Below are positions 54,507 to 61,656 of a DNA stretch of 64,000 bases, piece by piece. Below the pieces are notes generated by a model. That model was given only the letters and a program-made list of their open reading frames with translations. It made no database searches and was not told where the DNA came from. The DNA lies in assembly GCA_019359015.1 (NCBI GenBank), contig JAHHID010000016.1:38550-102549 (forward strand). The letters run 5' to 3'. How positions within the stretch are numbered: position 1 is the stretch's first letter; each line of letters begins with the position of its first letter. The stretch is from Spirirestis rafaelensis WJT71-NPBG6 (GTDB lineage Bacteria > Cyanobacteriota > Cyanobacteriia > Cyanobacteriales > Nostocaceae). The position numbers and the translations under genes are program-made.

Positions 54507-55250
54507 ATGCCGAGGATTCTTGTCATAGACGATGACCCAGCGATTTCCGAACTTGTAGCCGTCAACTTGGAAATGGCTGGCTACGATGTCAGCCAAGCTG
54601 AAGACGGCATCAAAGGTCAGGCGCTGGCTCTCCAGCTGCAACCAGACTTAATCATGCTCGATCTGATGTTGCCCAGAGTAGATGGATTTACCGTTTGCCA
54701 ACGCCTGCGACGGGACGATCGCACCTCTGAAATTCCCGTGTTGATGCTGACCGCTTTAAGCCAGACTCAAGATAAAGTAGAAGGCTTCAATGCTGGCGCG
54801 GATGACTACCTCACCAAGCCGTTTGAAGTCGAAGAAATGCTGGCACGAGTACGAGCATTATTGCGCCGTACTGACCGCATCCCCCAAGCTGCCAAGCACA
54901 GCGAAATTCTCAATTATGGATCACTGACCCTCGTTCCAGAAAGATTTGAGGCGATATGGTTCCATGACACTGTGAAACTGACTCACTTGGAATTTGAGTT
55001 ACTTCACTGTTTATTGCAACGTCACGGACAAACAGTTTCTCCTAGCGAAATCCTTCGGGAAGTCTGGGGCTACGATCCAGATGATGACATTGAAACGATT
55101 CGAGTGCATATCCGCCATCTGAGAACTAAGCTAGAACCAGACCCCCGCCATCCGCGCTACATCAAGACCGTATATGGTGCGGGATACTGCCTTGAGTTAC
55201 CCAGCGTCCCTCCATCCACTGAGAGTGCTTCCACTTCACTAGTCGAGTAA
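54507..55250 (+). CDS. rpaA: OmpR-family response regulator RpaA
   Basis: A 247-residue response regulator. Receiver domain (1-120): acidic DDD at residues 8-10, phospho-acceptor Asp52 in [12 protein letters not shown], Thr in MLTALSQ and Lys in [15 protein letters not shown]-binding winged helix (about 145-235): [40 protein letters not shown] and [11 protein letters not shown]. The wording matches RpaA rather than RpaB as I remember both. RpaA is the master output of the KaiABC circadian clock and also adjusts phycobilisome energy transfer. It is divergent from the hydrolase and has its own promoter region in 54372-54506. Confidence 0.88.
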   Translation: MPRILVIDDDPAISELVAVNLEMAGYDVSQAEDGIKGQALALQLQPDLIMLDLMLPRVDGFTVCQRLRRDDRTSEIPVLMLTALSQTQDKVEGFNAGADDYLTKPFEVEEMLARVRALLRRTDRIPQAAKHSEILNYGSLTLVPERFEAIWFHDTVKLTHLEFELLHCLLQRHGQTVSPSEILREVWGYDPDDDIETIRVHIRHLRTKLEPDPRHPRYIKTVYGAGYCLELPSVPPSTESASTSLVE

Positions 55251-55352
55251 AATAACTCTCAATTGGGTCAATTAAGACATAAATTGGCACTCTCTTCTGA
55301 AAAAGTTCAGAGAGTGCCAATCTTGTTCTGTATATTTAATTTTCCCAAAAAT

Positions 55353-55388
55353 TTAGCCATTAGCCATTAGCCATTAGCTATTAGCTAT
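55353..55388. repeat. TTAGCCA heptameric tandem repeat
   Basis: Five units of TTAGCCA/TTAGCTA in tandem, a classic short tandem repeat of heterocystous cyanobacteria. The minus-strand stop codon of the PEP-CTERM gene lies inside it, so the C-terminus of that protein depends on the repeat. Confidence 0.85.
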
Positions 55389-56112
55389 TCGTGGATTTCC
55401 GGCGGGAAATCAGGTAGATTCCTAATAGGGATAAACCAGCAACAGTCCCAGGTTCGGGAATCGTTTTTGAATTTGATGGAACCTCGGTGATTTTAGCAAA
55501 AATAGCTGCTGTGGTTTTTTGTCCTTCAAGAACTCTAAAGTCGCTGACATCAGTAGTGCTTGCCTCTTCTCTAAAGCCAGTTAGCTCCAGTGTATATTTC
55601 TTGTCAGCAAAGGTAAAATTGCGATTGCCAAAGTTTTTACCCACATAAACAAAATCTGCGTTATCCACAGGATTTGTTGAATCGTTGGGTGTATTGACTA
55701 ACTGAAAGTTGAAGTCAAAAACTTCACTAAGATTAAGGCGATCGCCGAATGATACATAGAAATTTAAAGGTACAAAATCAACGCTTGTATTTGGGGTGAC
55801 AGATCCATTAAAGTAGGTTAAATCACCTATCTTAAATAAAGATCCCATTTCACTCGAAAAAGTATTTCCCGCAAAGGTAAGTTGATTTGGACCCGTGCCA
55901 AAGTCATCAGGATCTCCCCAGCTAAATGAATTACTTCCCACACCTGAATAGATGGGTTTGGTATTCATCCCTCCTGGAGTTGGTTCTCCCCACGCACCAC
56001 TCGAGTTACCTGAAAAAGTTAGAGCTTGAGCTTGACCGGAGAAACCAAGCGCTGTTAAAGCAGTAACAGCAAAAGCAGACAAAGTAGTAAGAAAAACTGA
56101 ACTTAGTTTCAT
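55381..56112 (-). CDS. PEP-CTERM anchored exported protein
   Basis: A 243-residue surface or secreted protein. The N-terminal signal peptide is clear (VFLTTLSAFAVTALTALGFS, cleavage near AQA-LT). The C-terminus has the PEP-CTERM sorting tripartite signal: PEPGTVAGLSLLGIYL followed by RRK, recognised by an exosortase in EPS-producing bacteria. The middle is predicted beta-sandwich with a SFSWGDP...N start and FYVSFGDRLNLSE, as in choice-of-anchor-K-type cyanobacterial proteins. Role unknown, probably in the sheath or matrix. The stop codon lies in a heptamer repeat. Divergent from nothing obvious; the upstream gap is 528 bp. Confidence 0.85.
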   Translation of the reverse strand: MKLSSVFLTTLSAFAVTALTALGFSGQAQALTFSGNSSGAWGEPTPGGMNTKPIYSGVGSNSFSWGDPDDFGTGPNQLTFAGNTFSSEMGSLFKIGDLTYFNGSVTPNTSVDFVPLNFYVSFGDRLNLSEVFDFNFQLVNTPNDSTNPVDNADFVYVGKNFGNRNFTFADKKYTLELTGFREEASTTDVSDFRVLEGQKTTAAIFAKITEVPSNSKTIPEPGTVAGLSLLGIYLISRRKSTNS

Positions 56113-56640
56113 AGTTAAGCTGCAACTCCTATCCAGGAGTTTGTCTCAAGTTGGCGACCCGTCCACAGTAATAAATACACGGAAGATATGCCAACCTATT
56201 CTTGCCATTTTCATGAACTCTTTATATTGAATTTGTAATTTCTTCTCAAAAGAGTTTATTCACTAAACAGCTTTTGATGATGTTAAGCCAAAATTTTCAG
56301 TAGATTTGATGCGTGTATTAGTCTAAATTGATTTGTAGATGCTTAGTAGACTGATGTGCCCTGATTGGGGAACTACTGAAAACAAGGTCGTAGACTGCTC
56401 TGTTTTTATTGAATAATCACTTGGTACAAGCATCTTGCATGTAAGCAAGCATACTGGTATCTTCTCTACGTATTTACTACTGCCTTTTTACTATAACAAA
56501 TAATTTGGAATTTATCGTGGCGATTACTTATCCCGTCAGAGAAAAATACACATCAACTGGGGACAGGGGGGCAGGGAGGAATTTATTGCTCATCTTCCCG
56601 CACTCCTCCACTCCCCCACTCCTGCACTCCGCCACTCTCC
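56113..56640. other. intergenic, no gene seen
   Basis: Holds the promoter region of the PEP-CTERM gene (minus strand) on its left and the 3' side of chlP on its right. The right end (56575-56640) is a CT-rich tandem of CACTCCT/CACTCCG heptamer-like units. AT-rich elsewhere; no coding potential noticed. Confidence 0.55.
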
Positions 56641-57861
56641 TTAAGGCGCTAAGGCGTTACCGCGAAGTAGACTAGCAATAGTCTTTGCAGTAATTTTTAG
56701 TTGGGTGATGGGGTTGGCTGGAACAACTGTCTTATACAGATAGCTATCAAAAGTTAGCCGTTGCACATCCATGTCACCGCACATTTCTACGAATGCTTCG
56801 CGGGTAGCATCGGAACGATAAAAGACATTTTGCAGGATGTCCAACACCTTGTAGGTGAGTCCATATTTTTTGTCCCAACGCTTCAAGTAAACCTTAAGGT
56901 CTCCTTCTGTAGGAATACGGACACCACCATTGGACATTTCTACAATCGTTTCAGCGCACATCCGCCCAGATTTTGCGGCAAAATAAATGCCTTCACCAGA
57001 GGACTTGGTAACGTAGCCAGCAGCATCACCTATTAAAGCAATGCGACCGACAACGCGACGAGGACGGGGATGTTCGGGAATCGGGTGTGCTTCGACTTTG
57101 ATAATTTGACCGCCGGCGAGTTTTCGGGCAGCGCGGGCACGGATACCAGCTTGTAACTGTTTGATGCTGGCTTTGTGAACCTGCATTGTGCCGGTGCCGA
57201 CAGCTACGTGGTCGTATTTGGGGAAAACCCAGGCGTAAAAGTCGGTAGAAACGTCATCGCCAACGTACATTTCGGCGAGGTCGTTGTAATATGCCATTTT
57301 GTCGTCAGGTAGACGAATGCGCTCTTGGAAAGCGATCGCATAATTATAATCTCCAGCATCCATCTCTTTGGCGATGCGGGAATTTGCTCCATCGGCACCA
57401 ATAATTAAATCAACTTTCAGGGTTTTTGCAATACCCTGTGCGCCGCTTTCCGTATGGTCAACGTAATGAATGGTGTACGGGTCTGTATTGTTTGTGGGTA
57501 TATCGAGTTTATGAACAGTGGCATTAATTAAATTTGCGCCGAGTTTTGCCGCGCGATCGCGCAAAAAGCCATCCAGCACTTCGCGACGGCACATTCCTAT
57601 ATATTCATCTTCATTTACTAAATTGATATCGACCTCACGATTGGAGGGCGAAATCATTTTCATTTTCCGCACCCGGCGATCGATAATCTCCGGAGGCAAA
57701 TCAAACTCACTCACCATGCACAAGGGAATTGCACCGCCACAAGGCTTGGCATTGTCTAGCTTGCGCTCAAATAGGTAAGTTTCAATTCCAGCTTTCGCCA
57801 AGGTTTCGGCGGCACAAGAACCAGCTGGACCTGACCCAACAACAGCAACCCGTAGTGTCAA
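56641..57861 (-). CDS. chlP: geranylgeranyl reductase ChlP
   Basis: Flavoenzyme that reduces the geranylgeranyl chain of chlorophyll and geranylgeranyl diphosphate to phytyl, using NADPH. FAD-binding GxGxxG is LRVAVVGSGPAGSCAAE at the N-terminus; other blocks are LDNAKPCGGAIPLCM, EYIGMCRREVLDGF, VDLIIGADGANSRIAKEMDA and RIALIGDAAGYVTKSSGEGI. The open frame runs to 58125 through heptamer repeats, so the true start is internal. I chose TTG 57861, with GGGAGAAG upstream and giving 406 residues, the usual ChlP length; ATG 57897 (MLSVNVKIG) is the alternative. Membrane-associated enzyme needed for chlorophyll and tocopherol. Confidence 0.88.
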   Translation of the reverse strand: MTLRVAVVGSGPAGSCAAETLAKAGIETYLFERKLDNAKPCGGAIPLCMVSEFDLPPEIIDRRVRKMKMISPSNREVDINLVNEDEYIGMCRREVLDGFLRDRAAKLGANLINATVHKLDIPTNNTDPYTIHYVDHTESGAQGIAKTLKVDLIIGADGANSRIAKEMDAGDYNYAIAFQERIRLPDDKMAYYNDLAEMYVGDDVSTDFYAWVFPKYDHVAVGTGTMQVHKASIKQLQAGIRARAARKLAGGQIIKVEAHPIPEHPRPRRVVGRIALIGDAAGYVTKSSGEGIYFAAKSGRMCAETIVEMSNGGVRIPTEGDLKVYLKRWDKKYGLTYKVLDILQNVFYRSDATREAFVEMCGDMDVQRLTFDSYLYKTVVPANPITQLKITAKTIASLLRGNALAP

Positions 57862-58061
57862 AGGTCTTCTCCCAATCTTGACATTTACCGAAAGCATACT
57901 ACCACGTACTTTTGGCTCTTTTGTCTCTCCGGCTTCGGCAAAAGCGTGAAATGCAACATTCCTTAATTTTTCGCTACAAAAACTAAAGTTGGGCAATGGG
58001 CATTTTTTAAGAGGGGAAAAGGGCTTTTTTAAGAGGGGGAAAGGGGAAAGAATTATTAGCA

Positions 58062-58123
58062 ATGCCCCATGCCCATTGCCCATTGCCCAATGCCCATTGC
58101 CTATTGCCCATTGCCCCATTGCC
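58062..58123. repeat. CCCATTG heptameric tandem repeat upstream of chlP
   Basis: About eight units of GCCCATT/GCCCAAT/GCCTATT in tandem. It lies in the gap between the divergent chlP and cysA genes and falls inside the spurious N-terminal extension of the chlP frame. Confidence 0.85.
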
Positions 58124-58219
58124 AATCTTGTTAATCCAAAAGCAACAGTCTGTGATATATGTATAGAACACGCTTAATCTACCAACTAACGGGTGATTAT
58201 TTGCAGAGGTGCAGGGTAA

Positions 58220-59236
58220 GTGGGCATAGTAGTTGAGAACGTATCCAAGCAATTTGGCAGTTTCAAAGCGGTTGATGATGTCAATCTAGAAATTAAGAGT
58301 GGCTCTCTTGTCGCTTTACTTGGACCATCGGGTTCAGGAAAGTCTACGCTGCTGCGCTTAATTTCGGGTTTGGAAATGCCGGATAGTGGCAAAATATTGC
58401 TTACTGGTAAAGATGCCACATACCAAAGCGTACAAGATCGAAATATTGGATTTGTATTTCAGCATTATGCTTTGTTTAAGCATCTGACTGTGCGGAAAAA
58501 TGTTGCCTTTGGTTTGGAGCTTCGCAAAGCGCCGAAAGCGAAAATTAAGGCGCGGGTAGAGCAATTGTTAGAATTGGTGCAATTGAGCGGATTAGGCGAT
58601 CGCTATCCTTCGCAACTTTCTGGTGGTCAACGACAACGGGTAGCATTAGCACGAGCGCTAGCTGTTGAACCTAATGTTTTATTACTTGATGAACCTTTTG
58701 GGGCACTTGATGCCAAAGTCCGTAAAGACTTACGAGCATGGTTACGACGCCTCCATGATGAAGTTCATGTTACCACAGTTTTCGTCACCCACGACCAAGA
58801 AGAAGCGATGGAAGTTTCAGATGAGATTGTGGTGATGAATAAAGGACGTGTGGAACAGGTAGGAACACCAGCAGAAATTTACGATCATCCCGCTTCGGCG
58901 TTTGTGATGAGCTTTATTGGTCCGGTGAACGTGTTGCCGAGTTCTTCGCGGATTTTCCAAAGTAACGGATTTGATTCGGCAAACCCAGAAATGTTTTTAC
59001 GTCCGCAAGATGTAATTATAGAAACGAATGCTAACGGCTCAACTGTACCAGCTAGGGTGAGTCGGTTGATACATTTGGGTTGGGAAATTCAGGTAGAACT
59101 AACTTTAGATGATGGACAAGTGGTGACAGCGCATTTAACACGCGATCGCTTTGACCAATTACGCTTGGAACCACAACAGCGAGTGTATGTCAAGCCGAAG
59201 GATGCAAAGTCTTTCCCGCTTTATTATTCGATTTAA
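58220..59236 (+). CDS. cysA: sulfate/thiosulfate-type ABC transporter ATP-binding protein
   Basis: A 338-residue ATPase of the CysA/PotA class. Walker A is GPSGSGKST, the signature LSGGQRQR, Walker [14 protein letters not shown], and the H-loop VTHDQEEA; a TOBE-like regulatory domain follows (about 240-338; [20 protein letters not shown]). Start is GTG 58220. The [11 protein letters not shown] and [20 protein letters not shown] wording fits CysA, which imports sulfate with CysT, CysW and a binding protein; those partners are not in the window, so it may serve a permease encoded elsewhere. Divergent from chlP. Not a candidate DevA ATPase for HgdBC: that subfamily has a different, shorter layout. 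Confidence 0.85.
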   Translation: MGIVVENVSKQFGSFKAVDDVNLEIKSGSLVALLGPSGSGKSTLLRLISGLEMPDSGKILLTGKDATYQSVQDRNIGFVFQHYALFKHLTVRKNVAFGLELRKAPKAKIKARVEQLLELVQLSGLGDRYPSQLSGGQRQRVALARALAVEPNVLLLDEPFGALDAKVRKDLRAWLRRLHDEVHVTTVFVTHDQEEAMEVSDEIVVMNKGRVEQVGTPAEIYDHPASAFVMSFIGPVNVLPSSSRIFQSNGFDSANPEMFLRPQDVIIETNANGSTVPARVSRLIHLGWEIQVELTLDDGQVVTAHLTRDRFDQLRLEPQQRVYVKPKDAKSFPLYYSI

Positions 59237-59243
59237 CTCTCAA

Positions 59244-59576
59244 CTATTGCTGCAAAATTTCTACTATCTTGATAATCACCTCATTCAGTTTTTCCGGCTT
59301 AATTTGACCTGCTTTAGAGAGGATAATTTCTCTATCTGCTGTAAATAAACGATTTGGTCTAATATTACTACTTTGCCGGAGACTGCCAATACTGAAATCA
59401 TCGACTTCTAAAGAAATTGCATATTGATCTGTAACTAAGCGACTTGTGATTTGACAAAGTATAAGGTCATTTCCCTGCAATACTGCTACTACCAGTGCAG
59501 GTCGTCTTTTAGCTTGTGTTAAGTCTGAAAAAGGAAAAGGAACTATAACAACATCTGCTTTTACAAATCCTGCCAA
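59244..59576 (-). CDS. PemK/MazF-family toxin (mRNA interferase)
   Basis: A 110-residue toxin. Typical blocks are DVVIVPFPFSDLTQAKRRPALVV, GNDLILCQITS and LSKAGQIKPEKLNEVIIKI at the C-terminus. MazF-type enzymes cut single-stranded mRNA. The gene overlaps the upstream antitoxin by 16 bp, the usual layout of these modules. It lies close to the 3' end of cysA in convergent orientation. Confidence 0.85.
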   Translation of the reverse strand: MAGFVKADVVIVPFPFSDLTQAKRRPALVVAVLQGNDLILCQITSRLVTDQYAISLEVDDFSIGSLRQSSNIRPNRLFTADREIILSKAGQIKPEKLNEVIIKIVEILQQ

Positions 59577-59755
59577 GCTTCATCCTCCTCTGGTTTCAAC
59601 CAGTCTTTTGCTAAGGAAGATTCGCTAAGAATGCTTATTTGTGTATTTTGTTCTAAATGTTTAGCTTTGAGAAATTGCAGGAAATCAAGCACTTCCGTTA
59701 AGAGGAATTCTGGAACTTGCTCAATTTCTCTCAGCAAAAGGTCTTTTGTACTCAT
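59561..59755 (-). CDS. DUF2281/VapB-like antitoxin
   Basis: A 64-residue acidic protein: MSTKDLLLREIEQVPEFLLT, then VLDFLQFLKAKH, and an acidic tail LKPEEDEAWQDL. The pattern (helix with P-E-x-L-L-x-E-V-L-D-F-L-x-F-L) is that of DUF2281 antitoxins paired with MazF or PIN toxins in cyanobacteria. It is the first gene of the pair, overlapping the toxin start, and should bind and neutralise the toxin and repress the operon. Confidence 0.8.
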   Translation of the reverse strand: MSTKDLLLREIEQVPEFLLTEVLDFLQFLKAKHLEQNTQISILSESSLAKDWLKPEEDEAWQDL

Positions 59756-59797
59756 TTTAACTTTATAGTCTTGATTGAATAAAATAATTGCTTATTC

Positions 59798-59957
59798 AAT
59801 ATTAAACGTAAAAAGGCGATCGCCAAAAAGTATCTGTAGGGTGTGTTATCGCGTAGCGTAACGCACCAAAGCCTTCAAACGGTGCGTTAGCACTCTTGCA
59901 TAACGCACCCTACTGGCTTCATTTAATATTAAACATAAAAGGCGATCGCCAAAAAGT
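59798..59957. repeat. direct repeats flanking a GTGCGTTA palindromic element
   Basis: A 33-bp stretch with AATATTAAAC and GGCGATCGCCAAAAAGT occurs at 59798-59831 and again at 59925-59957. Between the copies lies a palindromic element with GTAGGGTG and CACCCTAC ends (59835-59912) built of GTGCGTTA/TAACGCAC words, a widespread cyanobacterial repeat. The whole gap 59756-60021 carries no gene. Confidence 0.7.
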
Positions 59958-60021
59958 TGATCGCCATACAAAACTTGATTTTTTCTATCTTTCTCAAAGC
60001 TGTATCCGAAAGAAGTTAAAC

Positions 60022-60690
60022 TTAATTTGCTGTTTCTTCAACGATTTTTATCCGCCCTTGCTGATATGCTAAACGTAGCGCTATAGCTTCCGCGACAATT
60101 TGTTGTGGTAATAATCCCTCTTCATCGATCATCTTTTGTAGCGTCGTTCCGGTTTTTTCATCTACTTCATGAATTGGAGGAATTTGACAATATCTAGCGC
60201 CATTTCTCGTGCGACGCCAAATACTGGGTTTTTGCGGTTTTGGTTGCTTGGGAGTGCGGTGCTTTTTAATTAACTCGCGTACCGTAGGTTGGGAAATTTC
60301 TGCTAAATCTAGCAATTGATCGAGTACTGGCTGGTATTTATTGCTGTTTTGTGCTAATTGAAATATCGTTGCTGGCTCGATGGGTGCTAAGTTATCGGGA
60401 GAGAACTTTTCAAAAGCTGCTGCTACCTTCAGATATTTTTTCTCTTCACCTAAAAAACCATACTGTGAAAGTATTTGTTTATATTGTCTTTTCGAGTGCG
60501 TCTTTTTCAAGTCAGCTAAAAAGAAAGCATAACGTAGAATAGTTTCGGTGGCATCAGACAGCGCTCGAAAGTAGAAGTTTTTCGCATCAACGCTTTTGTT
60601 TTCTTCAGCGTATTGCTCAATGTGAGTTTGAGCAATTGCCCGATCGCTTTTGGTTGCAATTGCACCTTTCTCTTGTGTCTTCAGTAACAT
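60022..60690 (-). CDS. unidentified helical protein
   Basis: A 222-residue protein I do not recognise. It starts MLLKTQEKGAIATKSDRAIA and is largely helical by composition, with a possible helix-turn-helix around ISQPTVRELIKKH (about residue 130) and a basic Pro/Lys linker (RTPKQPKPQKPSIWRRT). The C-terminus LPQQIVAEAIALRLAYQQGR could be a second helical bundle. The first half (YKQILSQYGFLGEEKKYLKV) recalls regulators found on cyanobacterial plasmids and mobile regions, but this is weak. No operon partner. DNA binding is a guess from the HTH-like stretch. Confidence 0.6.
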   Translation of the reverse strand: MLLKTQEKGAIATKSDRAIAQTHIEQYAEENKSVDAKNFYFRALSDATETILRYAFFLADLKKTHSKRQYKQILSQYGFLGEEKKYLKVAAAFEKFSPDNLAPIEPATIFQLAQNSNKYQPVLDQLLDLAEISQPTVRELIKKHRTPKQPKPQKPSIWRRTRNGARYCQIPPIHEVDEKTGTTLQKMIDEEGLLPQQIVAEAIALRLAYQQGRIKIVEETAN

Positions 60691-61057
60691 GAGACTAAAT
60701 ATTTAACTAGGTGTGAGCTTTTAATTTGATGGTGAAGCCTTACCCCTGCGGGGAATTGAAAGATTTTGAACCCGACAATAGACTTAGGGGTGGTTAAAAC
60801 AAGGATTTTTTTATAAAATAATCTAAGGTTTTGACAAGATGACGATCGCCTTTACTCATTTGTCGTCTATTCAAGCTAGAACAATTGTACTATATTTATA
60901 GCAAAAATATCTCCATGCGTGGGAAAACTTTGGAGAAATAATCAAAATATGTGCCAAAGACGCGATGTTGCTCGCGTCTATGTATGTGGGGTTTGGGGTG
61001 ATGGTGCGATCGCTTATATCTTGCAGGCGATCGCCCTCATCTTACCAAAAACCCTGG

Positions 61058-61113
61058 TAGAGACGTTCCGCATTTCAAACGATTGTAGAGACCTTGCGAC
61101 GGAACGTCTCTAC
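61058..61113. repeat. dispersed GTAGAGACG palindrome (copy 4)
   Basis: GTAGAGACGTTCCG (61058-61071) pairs with CGGAACGTCTCTAC (61100-61113) across a loop that contains another partial copy (GTAGAGAC at 61085). Same family as 47893. Confidence 0.75.
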
Positions 61114-61185
61114 GAAGAATTGGGGGGTAAATGAGGAATTTGCAGCAAATTTAATTTGGCAATACCCTGCAATGCCAAAACATCG

Positions 61186-61374
61186 CGGTGTTATCTTATA
61201 ACGTGCCGACGTTTTCTTATAACATCCCGACGTTTTCTTATAACGTGCCGACGTTTTCTTATAACATCCCGACGTTTTCTTATAACATCCCGACGTTTTC
61301 TTATAACGTGCCGACGTTTTCTTATAACATCCCGACGTTTTCTTATAACATGCCGATGTTATGTTAAAACATAG
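61186..61374. repeat. 21-bp tandem repeat array
   Basis: Units starting CGACGTTTTCTTATAAC occur every 21 bp at 61207, 61228, 61249, 61270, 61291, 61312 and 61333, with degenerate units on each side. Two variants (ending GTGC or ATCC) are mixed. The units are contiguous with no spacers, so this is not a CRISPR array. Confidence 0.9.
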
Positions 61375-61656
61375 AATTGCATTTAAAAAGGCGATCGCTT
61401 TGGCGGAGCTTCTCTACAATAAGCGTCTTTGCAAGGACAATCGCTCATACACTCATCCTGTACAAAATACATTCCCCACCTCGTTACAAAATCGGAAACG
61501 TATCGGATATTTAATTAAGAATGCCTGTAAGATAACAATGAAACTTCAGAGAAATCACTGAAGTAAATTAAATTATTTGCTTATATTGCCAAACAAGATC
61601 TCCGACAACTTTTACGAAGTCGGGGAGCTGAATAATAACTTATTTAAGGCTGAAGG

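Larger units (their letters stand above)
60691..61656. other. repeat-rich intergenic region
   Basis: No supported gene in 966 bp. It contains a GTAGAGACG palindrome pair (61058-61113), HIP1-like GCGATCGC sites, and a 21-bp tandem array (61186-61374). Short open frames across the array simply read the repeat. The right end, near 61600-61656, should hold the promoter of the CHAT gene. Confidence 0.6.

Noticed and set aside
57862..58125. N-terminal extension of ChlP
   Set aside because: It is encoded by heptamer and low-complexity repeats and gives a protein far longer than the family.
58220..59236. Missing ATPase partner of HgdBC
   Set aside because: The gene is a CysA-type importer ATPase with a C-terminal TOBE-like domain, unlike DevA.
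61186..61374. CRISPR array
   Set aside because: The 21-bp units are contiguous with no unique spacers and no cas genes lie nearby.
61156..61374. 72-residue repeat protein
   Set aside because: The frame only reads the 21-bp array; composition is RRFLITS repeated, with no ribosome site.
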